Positions 1 through 7,731 of a DNA stretch of 22,500 nucleotides are shown here, in pieces. This DNA comes from Trachelipus rathkii (taxonomy: Eukaryota > Arthropoda > Malacostraca > Isopoda > Trachelipodidae). The position numbers and the translations under genes are program-made. Under the pieces are notes generated by a model. The model did no database searches, was not told the origin of the DNA, and saw only the letters and a program-made list of their open reading frames with translations. Position 1 is the stretch's first letter; the number at the start of each line of letters is the position of its first letter. The stretch spans positions 1 to 22,500 of the forward strand of contig JABUQX010028419.1 of assembly GCA_015478945.1 (NCBI GenBank), given 5' to 3'.

Positions 1-129
1 AGTGTTACACAACAATATCTCAATAAGCGCGAATGTGATATGTGGGCAAAAACCGATTACATTTTTGGAATCAGCGACATCAATAATCAATTGTTGAAAC
101 CTCCGTTCCAAGAATCTTTCATCGTTTAG
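1..129 (+). CDS. Partial open frame at the left edge, unrecognised
   Basis: Frame 1 is open from the first base of the window for 42 codons and ends at TAG 127-129. The translation is compositionally protein-like (for example ECDMWAKTDY, then NNQLLKPPFQESF), with a mix of W, Y, D and P rather than the runs seen in low-complexity DNA. The 5' part lies outside the window. It could be the last exon of a gene, the end of a transposon ORF, or chance, since 42 open codons are not rare. I recognise no family or motif. The next 160 bases are AT-rich with no continuation of the frame. Confidence 0.2.
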   Translation, partial: SVTQQYLNKRECDMWAKTDYIFGISDINNQLLKPPFQESFIV

Positions 130-293
130 CCAGTGTGTAATCTACAAGTAATAATGCGACAAGAGAACGTTAGAAGTAGACGTATTCTTACCTGTACAAA
201 CCATTCTACATATTAAAGATAATTAATGAAAATTGAAAAGTTCGTAGTTAAAGATATTAAACAAGCTAAACTTCATTTTAATAAGCTCTAAGG

Positions 294-708
294 TTAAAAT
301 GACAGAAACATTAGCAGTTTTCCATTTTTCAGGGGTTTAGCCTTTCTTGTTGGCTTCATATAAATAATTTCCCGTTCTAAATATTCTGCTTTCACTTTTG
401 ACTTATGACGTGGAGCTGAAGAGGAGTATTTTATTGCTAGTTTTTGTCTTCAAAGTCATAAAAACTATTTCCACGTTTTTTATGCCACCATTTGAGGAAT
501 CATCCTTGTCTTCACTGGCGTCAACAGTAGCAAACTTATATATTTTTGTTTATTTCTGAATGTAATTCCGTATTGTGGTAGCGCTTTTACTTTTATGGTA
601 CAGTTGCATAATCACATCGTTGCAGAAGAATGGGACTTTTCTTTTTTCACTCTCACCTTTCTGTTCTGTATGACGATTTTGATGCCACAATTTTTTAAAA
701 CAATCCAT
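294..708 (-). pseudogene. Possible broken coding relic, minus strand, unrecognised
   Basis: On the minus strand two open pieces lie one after another. The first starts at ATG 708-706 and runs 52 codons to TAA at 552-550; it contains FKKLWHQNRH and QLYHKSKSATTIRNYIQK. The second runs from about 428 to TAA at 296-294 and contains HKSKVKAEYLEREIIYMKP. An acidic stretch (ASEDKDDSSNGG) lies between them, after the first stop. Charged helix-like text over more than 400 bases suggests a decayed DNA-binding or transposon-type protein, but I cannot name a family. At least one stop and one frame change would be needed to join the pieces, so it is non-functional if real. Confidence 0.25.
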
Positions 709-1101
709 TAAAGTAGTGAAATGGAACCTTCAGCTTCACTGCCTCACCACTACGTAAATCATCGTCAGCAGAAGAGTCTGGAGCTAAATTTTCATGCATT
801 TTCTTTCAATGCCTCAAGCGAACCGAGTCATTTTTTACTGACTTCATGCTGGGATTTATGTTGAAAAAATGTAGGTTGAGATCGCAAATCTAAGAAAAGT
901 ATCGTACAGCACAAAGATTGTATCACATAGAAACGTTAGAAAGTCTTTTTTCCTATGCGTGATTTCTTATAAGCTCTTCAAACGAGTGTAATATTATGCC
1001 ACTGAAGCTTTTGCTTTTAATTGCCTTATTTAAATAATAAGATTTCATTGCTAAAAGATGGAAGGGATCACTTGTGGCTGACTGTTACTTAATCACGTTT
1101 A
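709..1101. other. AT-rich interval, no gene seen
   Basis: On the minus strand a short open piece (NLAPDSSADDDLRSGEA, about 730-800) precedes the 708-294 relic and could belong to it. The rest of this interval shows many stops in all frames, no repeat structure and no RNA-like fold that I can see. Confidence 0.3.
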
Positions 1102-1556
1102 ATGCTATGTTTTAGTGATGTTGTCAAACTGGCTCAAGTAATGGAATACAGTTTGGCCACTGAAAAATCAGTCGCAACATTTTCCTGATTGGCATTCAAG
1201 CTAATCGTATAGGATACGGGGAACTTTTTTGTTCAAACCAATCTTTCAAGCATATCATAAGGTTCGGTTTCCACGTATAGAGAGACCGTCTGAATTCATT
1301 ATGCTGTTTGAGACATTCATGCGCATCTGTAAAGATTTTAAAGCTTTGCAGCTGCCGGTGTGCTCGAATGGTAGAAACAATAGAGAGGATATGCTTCTGC
1401 AAGTTGATAAAATATCTTTAACAGACTTTTGACATAATATTGAATCGTGAATGCTTAGTTGTGCAACATGTGAATAAAACATGGAAATTGGATAGCAAGC
1501 CCACTCGCCTTATACCAGCTACCAGGTTTGGTCCATTATCCCGTATCACTAAATGA
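1102..1556 (+). pseudogene. Frameshifted coding relic, unrecognised
   Basis: Three plus-strand open segments follow each other. ATG 1102 to TGA 1186-1188 gives 28 residues including VVKLAQVMEYSLATEKS. An open stretch from 1205 to TGA 1430-1432 includes RFPRIERPSEFIMLFETF and CKDFKALQLPVCSN. A third, from 1431 to TGA 1554-1556, includes RECLVVQHVNKTWKLD. The second and third abut exactly: one extra T in the TTTT at 1427-1430 would account for the break. All three have protein-like composition, so I read them as one decayed ORF of at least 140 codons with two frame changes. I do not recognise the protein. Homopolymer error in the assembly is an alternative to true mutation. Confidence 0.35.
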
Positions 1557-1692
1557 ATTTTTTCTATTTTTTTAGAATATTGAAAAATGTTCAAAGGCCT
1601 TATAGGTCTGACTAAATACAAAGATTTTAGCCATAATTGGGCTACAAAAATTTGGCTAATATTTTTATTTTTTGGAAAATAAGTTTCCTAAA

Positions 1693-1713
1693 ATTTCAAT
1701 TTTAAATTGAAAT
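1693..1713. repeat. 21-bp AT-rich perfect inverted repeat
   Basis: ATTTCAATTT (1693-1702) and its exact reverse complement AAATTGAAAT (1704-1713) flank a single T. It lies 55 bases before the ATTCGG-word cluster and may belong to the same non-coding element. Confidence 0.6.
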
Positions 1714-1765
1714 AACTTTTCCCTTATGATTTGACGTAATTTATGTTTATAAAGCTCAATATTGG

Positions 1766-1866
1766 GCCCGAATAGTTCGGCAAAAGCCGAATACCCCGAA
1801 TATTCGGCATTTTGGCGAATAGGCCGAAAATCCACCCGTAAGTTAACTTACCGGAATATTCGGGCA
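1766..1866. repeat. Cluster of ATTCGG/CCGAAT words and palindromes
   Basis: About 100 bases carry CCGAAT or its complement many times: CCGAAT at 1768, GTTCGG at 1775, GCCGAAT at 1786, the perfect palindrome CCGAATATTCGG at 1796-1807, GGCGAATAGGCCGAA at 1814-1828, and CGGAATATTCGGG near 1852-1864. A second perfect palindrome, GTAAGTTAACTTAC, is at 1838-1851. Dense inverted copies of one short word resemble subterminal binding-site arrays of DNA transposons, with hAT-type elements as my best guess. No transposase or terminal repeats are visible beside it. Confidence 0.5.
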
Positions 1867-1884
1867 GCAGTAAATGAGCCGCTA

Positions 1885-2250
1885 ATATAGTATATATATA
1901 TATTTAGAGAACATATTATATATATATAGTAGGTAATTAATATAAATAACTATAGAAGGTGATGGTAGTAGTATATATATAGGGTGAGGTAGGTTTACGT
2001 AGTATATAGTTATATATATCATAGCGCGGGGGTGACTAAAGCTATGGTAATCATATATAATATATAGCTATACTATACACTAGTATATAACGTAGGTGAT
2101 TGCCAGGTAATTAATATATATAGTATATGATGAAAATTATATATTTATATATGTTATTTATATTATATATATATAGATAGTATATATAATATATATATTA
2201 TATATATATTACAGATAGTATAGTATATATAAATATATATATATTATATA
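1885..2250. repeat. Degenerate (TA)n region
   Basis: Mostly TATATA interrupted by TAG, GGTGA and GTAGG words. Short uninterrupted TA runs occur at about 1890-1903, 2165-2175 and 2195-2210. There is no coding potential. It merges directly into the (GA)n tract at 2251. Confidence 0.8.
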
Positions 2251-2252
2251 TG

Positions 2253-2293
<41 letters not shown>

Positions 2294-2297
2294 GTAT

Positions 2298-2330
<33 letters not shown>

Positions 2331-2380
2331 TATGAGAGAGAGAGAGGAGTAGAGAGAGAGAGAGAGAGGAGAGAGAGAGA

Positions 2381-2450
<70 letters not shown>

Positions 2451-2460
2451 GAGAGGGAGG
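2251..2460. repeat. (GA)n microsatellite
   Basis: About 210 bases of GA dinucleotides, interrupted by GGAG and TATGAG variants in the first two thirds. The longest uninterrupted AG run is 2392-2447 (28 units). Open frames across it (all R/E on the plus strand, all L/S on the minus strand) are repeat artefacts. It sits exactly at the truncated 5' edge of the plus-strand LINE. Confidence 0.95.
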
Positions 2461-2465
2461 AATGG

Positions 2466-3370
2466 TGTCATAATCATGGAGAATGGAGGTGAGTGGAGGT
2501 TGCCCGCCTATTATATGCGGATGGATTGGTTTTGTGTGGTGAACTCTGAAGAGAGTTTGAGAGTATTGGTAAAGGAGATTTGGCAGGGTGTGGAAAGGGA
2601 GGGGTTTGGAAAGTAAACGTAGATAAAGCTAGATTAGGGTTATGGTTGTGAGTGAGGACAGTCTGGTGTGAAGTTATGTTAGATGGTGGAGCAGCTGGAA
2701 CCCAGTGTCCTGAGTATTAAAATATTTAAGATATATGTTTGATGAAAATTAGGAACGGATGATGCAGAGTGTAGAGAAAATCTGTTGAATGGCCAAGAAG
2801 GGGCTGGTGGCATATTAAATCGGTTGTGGATGTAAAGGGACTAAGTCTCGAGTGCACTAGGGTCTTTTTACATGAGGGTATGTGTTGTTAGCCTGTGTTG
2901 TTGTATAGTAGTGAGAGACTATGTGGTCTGGAATAAGAGGGTATTAGATGCTGGATTCAAGTGTTTCAGATGGACAATCTGTTAGGGGCGTGTTGAGTGT
3001 GAGAAAATTGAAAAAGATTAGGTGAACGTATTTCAGAGACGGTTTTACATGTGGTGTGAAGATGGGAGGTATGAGATGGAGAGAATAAAAAGTACCGGTG
3101 AGATGAGTTTGGTCATGTAGAAAGGATGAATGACAGTGCGGTTTGAGTTTAAGCGGGTGTACTTATAGAGAGGTATTGTGTTGGGAATCGACACAGGCTG
3201 GGGACCGAAGAAAAAGTGGGATTGAGTCAGTAAAGGAATGTCTGGAGGAGAGAAATGAGAGTTTTGGCAGAGGCCGAGAATAAAAGTGCAATAATAGGGG
3301 AAATGAATGGTGGGAGTTATATGTGGTGAGGGGGTATGAGTCTGTGGCACCCCTGGACCAGGGGATGAAC
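2466..3370 (+). pseudogene. LINE reverse transcriptase, 3' fragment (dead)
   Basis: This is the C-terminal part of a non-LTR retrotransposon polyprotein. Words readable in order, in shifting frames, are ENGGEWRLP (2479-2505), YADG followed by LVLCGE (2514-2543), DAEC-like text (about 2760-2780), FQMDNLLG (2964-2987), FGHVERMND (3108-3134), the stretch that in related LINEs reads VG(E/N)xxxxxRPRKRWxDSVKE (about 3178-3240), and NEWWELYVVRG (3302-3334). The catalytic YxDD motif appears as YADG, so the second aspartate is lost. Numerous stops and frameshifts make it non-functional. It is 5'-truncated at the (GA)n tract, a typical outcome of incomplete reverse transcription. It matches the minus-strand copy at 17.7-21.1 kb, including shared identical words of 14-15 bases. 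I do not assign the clade. Confidence 0.9.
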
Positions 3371-3595
3371 CTACACTTCAGGATATGCATAGTGGAGGGT
3401 CCGTCGCGTACCCGTGAAGCTCTAGGGTGGATTTTCTGACTCCGATGAGTTCCTCAATAATAGGTATAAAGGGAGCGGTAAAGCTGGGCTTTCTTTTTCG
3501 ACTTGTGGTCATGTTTTCTTCTACTAGTACTATTCGTTTCCGGACGTGCAAGGTACGCACCTTACCGCTAGTATTGGGGAAACAGACAGGTGGAA
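3371..3595. other. LINE-adjacent sequence, possible 3' tail
   Basis: After the last recognisable LINE codons (VAPLDQGMN, about 3344-3370) comes about 200 bases of non-AT-rich DNA. On the minus strand it holds a 60-codon frame (3560-3378) that has only a GTG start and reads SFTAPFIPIIEELIGVRKS in its middle. I recognise nothing in it. Its position right after the LINE stop makes a LINE 3' untranslated region, or target DNA, more likely than a gene. Confidence 0.35.
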
Positions 3596-3775
3596 TGATT
3601 ATATAGTATATATATATATATATATAGTATATTTATGGATATACTATATATATAATATATATTATATTATATATATATAATATGTTAATATTAACAATGT
3701 AGAATAATTCGATAGGTTATAAGTTAATATATATATATATATATAGTATATATATATATTTTCTATAATAATACC
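3596..3775. repeat. (TA)n block
   Basis: Runs of TATATA at about 3600-3690 and 3727-3762, separated by a short AT-rich spacer (GTTAATATTAACAATG). It can fold into many alternative hairpins. It bounds the CCTAA-bearing element on its left. Confidence 0.85.
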
Positions 3776-3778
3776 TGA

Positions 3779-4030
3779 TAATGGCTTATTTTATAAGTGG
3801 TAGGGTAGAACTTCCAGGAGCGAGAGAATGTAGAGTGCTAGCATGAAATAGATAAGTATCGGTTATTTTATTATAATTTAGGTAAATACAATTGAAATTT
3901 TTTTGGGTAACCTAACGCCTACTAACTAAACCTACCTACCTAACCAAGACCTAGAAACCTATAATCGAGGCTAACTATATCTAGATATTAACGGAGTCAC
4001 AGCGCAACCTCTCACTCAAATGCTCCAAGA
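3779..4030. mobile_element. Short non-coding element, copy A (CCTAA-bearing)
   Basis: It begins GATAATGGCTTATTTTATAA and continues to GTGGT, very like the start of the element at 5721. A tract of CCTAA-type words (AACCTAACGCC, CTACCTACCTAACC) follows at about 3908-3947. Near its right end, ATATTAACGGAGT and CAAATGCTCCAAG resemble the right end of the 5721 copy. It is flanked on both sides by (TA)n. There is no coding potential. The likely nature is a small non-autonomous DNA element of the TA-target type; the terminal inverted repeats are weak in this copy. Confidence 0.5.
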
Positions 4031-4225
4031 GTCTATATATATTACTATTCACTATATAGATATATATATATATATATATATATATAATAGTTATACTATA
4101 TATAGGGTGAACTGGCAGATGTTGAAGTTCACGTAAATAATTAGAACAAATATTGTTGTATACTATAGTATATAATATAGTATATATATATCGGTTGTAT
4201 ATATATAATATATATAATTATTGGG
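4031..4225. repeat. (TA)n block with short spacer
   Basis: TA runs at about 4056-4085 and 4165-4220, with a spacer (about 4107-4160) of unremarkable sequence. It separates element A from the following AT-rich interval. Confidence 0.8.
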
Positions 4226-5004
4226 GAAAACACAAAAGTAGATGCAATGAAAATGAGCTCGGATTGACAGGAAAAAAACAAAAACAATGGATCAAGATAA
4301 GAGTGATGCTACCTTGCTTGTAACAAAGACATGGTCGGCCTCAATTCGTTTTTCTAATGCTAGGAAGTAGCAAGCCTAAAGTTATAGATGATGGTAAGGA
4401 TGAAAGATGATTGTGAGTTCTAACTGTGACTTTGCGTTGCTGGTAACAGAAAAGCCTATAAATGATAGATAGGGTCCAAGTTAAGAAGGAGAGAGCATAG
4501 GGAAGAACTGTAATGACCGACACAGAAATACAGAGAAATACATACACAGGGTTACAGAGGTGCAGCAGGGGACATCGAGAATCTCATATGATAGGAAACT
4601 TACATCAGGATAGCGACACCTCAACTTTAGAGAAATTAAATAAGCAGGAATAATTGAATTTTTATAGTGTAGAGTTTATACTAATTTTTAATGTTATGGG
4701 GGTTTTATGGCATTGTAACATAGTATGGCATACAATATTATATATCGCTCTACACATTTATCCTAACATGGTATGCCTTTTTTTCCAGCTGATTATTAAT
4801 TACATCCACGCACACAAACTCACCTTAATTCATTAACATAATTTTTTATAAGATTTAAACACGTAATTCGATTGTATAACAAATATTAACTTGTCAACCT
4901 TTTTACAACAGATCTATATTAATTTATAACAATAATATAAGATTTGATTGAATTTGTAATTGAATTAAGGTTGTTTTAAGTTCTAGGTTGTTAAAATTCC
5001 CTCA
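4226..5004. other. AT-rich interval without a recognised gene
   Basis: About 780 bases of ordinary, moderately AT-rich sequence without microsatellite. Open frames are 60-70 codons, low in complexity and overlapping on both strands; none is convincing. A run of T followed by CCAG at about 4779-4789 looks like a splice acceptor, but no exon follows it. The last 200 bases are very AT-rich. Confidence 0.4.
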
Positions 5005-5094
5005 ATTTAATATATATATATATATAGTATATAATATATATTATATATATATATATAACTATATACTATATATATATATATATATACTATATCA

Positions 5095-5134
<40 letters not shown>

Positions 5135-5170
5135 TAAGGTAATATATCTATATATATATTATATATATAT
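5005..5170. repeat. (TA)n block
   Basis: Near-continuous TA dinucleotides with ACTATA and CATAATA interruptions. The longest pure run is about 5100-5130. It directly abuts the left end of the fold-back element at 5171. Confidence 0.9.
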
Positions 5171-5460
5171 ACCGGGGTAAGGGTATAGCACAGGACTCCA
5201 AATAATTTTATTCTGAAAAAAATTTTCGATTTAAATTCAAGAAAAAATTTTTCTAAAGTTCTCAGAAAAGTTAGTTAAATGTTTACGGTTTGTTAGGAAA
5301 ATATTCTTATTTAGCGAGGCAAGCTTCTGGGCATATTCCAGGAGAGCTTGCCCACTAAAGAATTTTCTTAAAAGCTTAACTTAACTTCGAGCTTAATTTA
5401 TTCGTGAACTTAGAAATTTTTTATTCTGAAAATATGTGGTCCTGTGCTATAACTTTACCT
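5171..5460. mobile_element. 290-bp fold-back (hairpin) element, MITE-like
   Basis: The two ends are inverted copies: TATAGCACAGGAC at 5184-5196 is exactly matched by its reverse complement at 5439-5451, and over 24 bases (5176-5199 against 5436-5459) I count 20 matches. The centre is also palindromic: GGCAAGCT at 5318-5325 pairs with AGCTTGCC at 5345-5352, and this extends outward through TTTAG/CTAAA and GAAAAT/ATTTTC type words. Almost the whole unit can therefore fold back on itself. It contains no ORF. It sits inside TA repeats, so a TA target duplication is plausible but cannot be seen. This fits a non-autonomous miniature inverted-repeat element. Confidence 0.75.
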
Positions 5461-5720
5461 ATATAATATGTATATATATAGTTGTCTATAAATATAAGAG
5501 TAGTGATAGATAAAACGTGAAGGTATCTCAGATTGGCGGAGGGTATGATATTATACATGACTAGATACTATGTGACTGGGTAATAGCATATAGTAACTAA
5601 TAGTTATATATATATATTATAAGTATTAGTATAGCTATAACCTATATTAGTACTACAGCTATATATATAATAACTATAAGATCATTCGTATTATATATTG
5701 GTATATATAATATATATATA
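5461..5720. repeat. TA-rich degenerate interval
   Basis: Between the fold-back element and the next short element lies AT-rich sequence with TATATA runs (about 5600-5615 and 5705-5720) and scattered TAGTA words. No gene is seen. Confidence 0.6.
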
Positions 5721-5970
5721 ATGGCTATTTGATAAGTGGTTGAATCGCAGGAAAGCGCAAAGAATTAATAAGTTAATGTAGTCGTTAATTGGATTCAAAA
5801 TAATCTTTCCACTGGGATAAGGAATACAAAGTACATAAATTTTTGGCGTAAAACCTAACTAACTTTTAATATCCTGATAACCCTAACTTAACTAACCTCA
5901 ACAAGCGTTACCTAAATTAACCTAGACCAATATTGAAGCGGGAGTACAAAGCCACTTATAAATGTCCTAA
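5721..5970. mobile_element. Short non-coding element, copy B (CCTAA-bearing, inverted ends)
   Basis: The left end ATTTGATAAGTGG (5728-5740) is matched in inverted orientation by CCACTTATAAATG at the right end (5952-5964), one base shorter. The interior holds CCTAA-type words (ACCTAACTAAC near 5851, CCCTAACTTAACTAACC near 5881, ACCTAAATTAACCTAG near 5911). The first 20 bases match copy A at 3779 almost exactly, and the right ends also align. (TA)n lies on both sides. I read it as a roughly 245-bp non-autonomous element; the CCTAA words look telomere-like but are degenerate. Confidence 0.6.
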
Positions 5971-5979
5971 GTAGGACAT

Positions 5980-6150
5980 AATAATATATAGTATGTATAT
6001 AATATATATACATATACTGTAATATATAATATATACTATATACTATATATATATATTATATATATATATATAGATATATATATATATGACTATATATATA
6101 ATATTATATATATATAATATATATATATATATAAGTATATAATATATAGC
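5980..6150. repeat. (TA)n block
   Basis: Imperfect TA repeats with ATAATATAT and ACTATA interruptions. The block is bounded on the left by element B and on the right by ordinary sequence starting AGCTTTTCAAATT. Confidence 0.9.
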
Positions 6151-6415
6151 TTTTCAAATTTCTGGTTACCAGATTATTGCTTACTTTTTTATCTTAAATT
6201 ATTTTTCATTATCATGTATATACTGATTAATATTATCTTTATGTCCAACCTTGGGATTAGCCATCTTAAAAGTGAAAGTTGGTATGAAGTATGACTCTGG
6301 GGATTTCCTACTCCACCTCTGGAACACTGCATATGAGAAACCACAACAGCCTCCTATACTAGGTCCCTGAAAAATGATGCTATCTTCCCCTGACTGTGAC
6401 CACCCACATGTGCAT

Positions 6416-6417
<2 letters not shown>
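6151..6417. other. Unassigned unique-looking sequence
   Basis: About 270 bases of normal composition between two TA blocks. It has no long open frame, inverted repeat or similarity to other parts of the window that I can see. Confidence 0.35.
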
Positions 6418-6481
<64 letters not shown>

Positions 6482-6567
6482 TATATATATATATATATAT
6501 ATATAATTTTTTTTATTAATATATATATCAAATCTAGATATTTATATATATATATATATATATATGC
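6418..6567. repeat. Longest pure (TA)n microsatellite
   Basis: An uninterrupted AT run covers 6418-6480 (63 bases). After a single C it continues to 6504, and it resumes after a T/A-rich spacer at about 6541-6565. The overlapping open frame is all I and Y and is an artefact. Confidence 0.95.
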
Positions 6568-6857
6568 TCATGCAGGCGGTAAAAAAAGAAGTATGATTAG
6601 TGCAAAAAAAATGCAAAAGTGAATTTATAAAAATTATAAAAATACAAAAGTGTGTTACAAGAGTTGCAATGTAAAGGTCTTAAATAAACGGACCTTTGAT
6701 AAGGGGCAGGGAGAGATGAGAATTCAAACCTCCTCCAATTCAAAAATAAATAATAATTTAAATGTTTTTTTGGAAATGCTAAAATTTGTTTAAGCCCTTT
6801 GTGGCAATCACTTAAGATATTTATGGAAACTCTTTGTATTTAAGTTCCTATTCTACA
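6568..6857. other. Unassigned AT-rich sequence
   Basis: A-rich on the plus strand with repeated AAAAGTG, TTATAAAAAT and AATAAATAA words. No ORF above noise. The last bases before the hAT-like end (ATTCTACA, 6850-6857) would be the 8-bp target copy if that end is real. Confidence 0.35.
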
Positions 6858-6950
6858 CAGGGTTGGCATGAGTGTACCAGACCCGAAAAAACCCACCCGG
6901 GGTTTTTTTTTAAAAAAAGATAACATTTTTTATAAATAGAAAGTTTTAAA
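6858..6950 (+). mobile_element. Likely hAT transposon terminal end
   Basis: CAGGGTTGGCA at 6858-6868 has the CAGGG start usual for hAT terminal inverted repeats. It is followed by AAAAAACCCACCCGGGG and a long T run at about 6886-6911, giving the AAAACCC/GGGTTTT inverted word I associate with arthropod hAT ends. I found no matching TGCCAACCCTG end downstream in this window and no transposase, so it is a lone or broken end. Family assignment rests on short motifs only. Confidence 0.45.
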
Positions 6951-6956
6951 GCTCGA

Positions 6957-7136
6957 TTTTTGCCCAGCTTTGGTCTTTATTTTAATTTTGTTTTTTACAG
7001 ATATAATTGGAGCTGTAGAAAATAGTAAAAACATAAGATGAAAAATCCGAGCTTTAGAAGATTATACTACTTTTAATTTAGTGAGAAATGTTATAAGCTC
7101 GCATGGTTTTAATATAAGTTTGGGTGTTGAAAGAAT
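6957..7136 (+). repeat. Diverged repeat unit, copy 1 of 4
   Basis: It starts TTTTGCCCAGCTT and ends TGTTGAAAGAAT. Internal landmarks shared with copy 2 are CAGATATAATTGGAGCTGTAG, then AAAACATA, AGAAGATTATACT, TTTAGTGA and AAATGTT. By eye, copies 1 and 2 agree at most positions. No ORF. It begins about 100 bases after the hAT-like end, so it may be the interior of that element, although the other copies have no such end before them. Confidence 0.65.
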
Positions 7137-7558
7137 ATGAATATAAATAATGAGTATATATCATAGTATATGAAATATAGTGCCTTAGTATATATAAATA
7201 TATATATATAGTATATATTATATATAGTTATTACTTTAGGATAAGACTATAGGTATATAATAGAGTAATCATATAGCGGTAATATATCATCAAGTCAATG
7301 ATGATATATATACTCAGTGAAGTATAGTGATCTAATAATAATATAGATAATGTATAAATGTAGTGACCCTACGATATATTAAGATATCAGCGGTATAAAT
7401 AATATATGAATATATATTATTAGTATATTAGTATATTAGTCTATATATATATACGCCGCGGCATGGCGGTATATATAGAGTGGGCGACATGATATAATAG
7501 TGCAGTGTTCAAATATTTTATTCAAAATAAGCCCCTTGATAACAACACGATAACCACT
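7137..7558. repeat. TA/TAG-rich spacer between copies 1 and 2
   Basis: Degenerate TATATA, TAGTA and GATA words with no gene. C is scarce on the plus strand. A small GC-rich island (CGCCGCGGCATGGCGG) stands out at about 7454-7469. Confidence 0.6.
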
Positions 7559-7731
7559 ATTTTGCCCAACTTGAGTTTGTTTTAAAAAAGAAATTTTTCA
7601 ACTGTCAATTGTATTTGTAGTGAAAAAACATAGATTAGCGCAAACAATGAAAATATTAGAAATTATACTCTTTAACTTAGTGAAATGTTTGTAACCTAAC
7701 TATTATTTGTAATTCATTTGTTTGAAAGAAT
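7559..7731 (+). repeat. Diverged repeat unit, copy 2 of 4
   Basis: It starts TTTTGCCCAACTTGAGTTTG and ends TTGTTTGAAAGAAT, with AATTGTATTTGTAG, AAAAAACATA, TTAGAAATTATACTC, AACTTAGTGAAATG and GTAACC between. It is the best-preserved match to copy 1 and shares the TTTGGCCCAACT-type start with copy 3. Confidence 0.65.

Noticed and set aside
3045..3350. 101-codon minus-strand open frame
   Set aside because: Antisense shadow of the plus-strand LINE, which carries FGHVERMND and NEWWELY in this stretch.
4779..4792. Polypyrimidine-CCAG splice acceptor candidate
   Set aside because: No open exon, branch context or donor partner that makes a gene model.
3908..5930. CCTAA words as a true telomere or subtelomere
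   Set aside because: The words are degenerate, short and inside dispersed elements; no perfect tandem TTAGG array exists in the window.
6374..6622. 82-codon plus-strand open frame
   Set aside because: Mostly alternating I and Y encoded by the (TA)n microsatellite.
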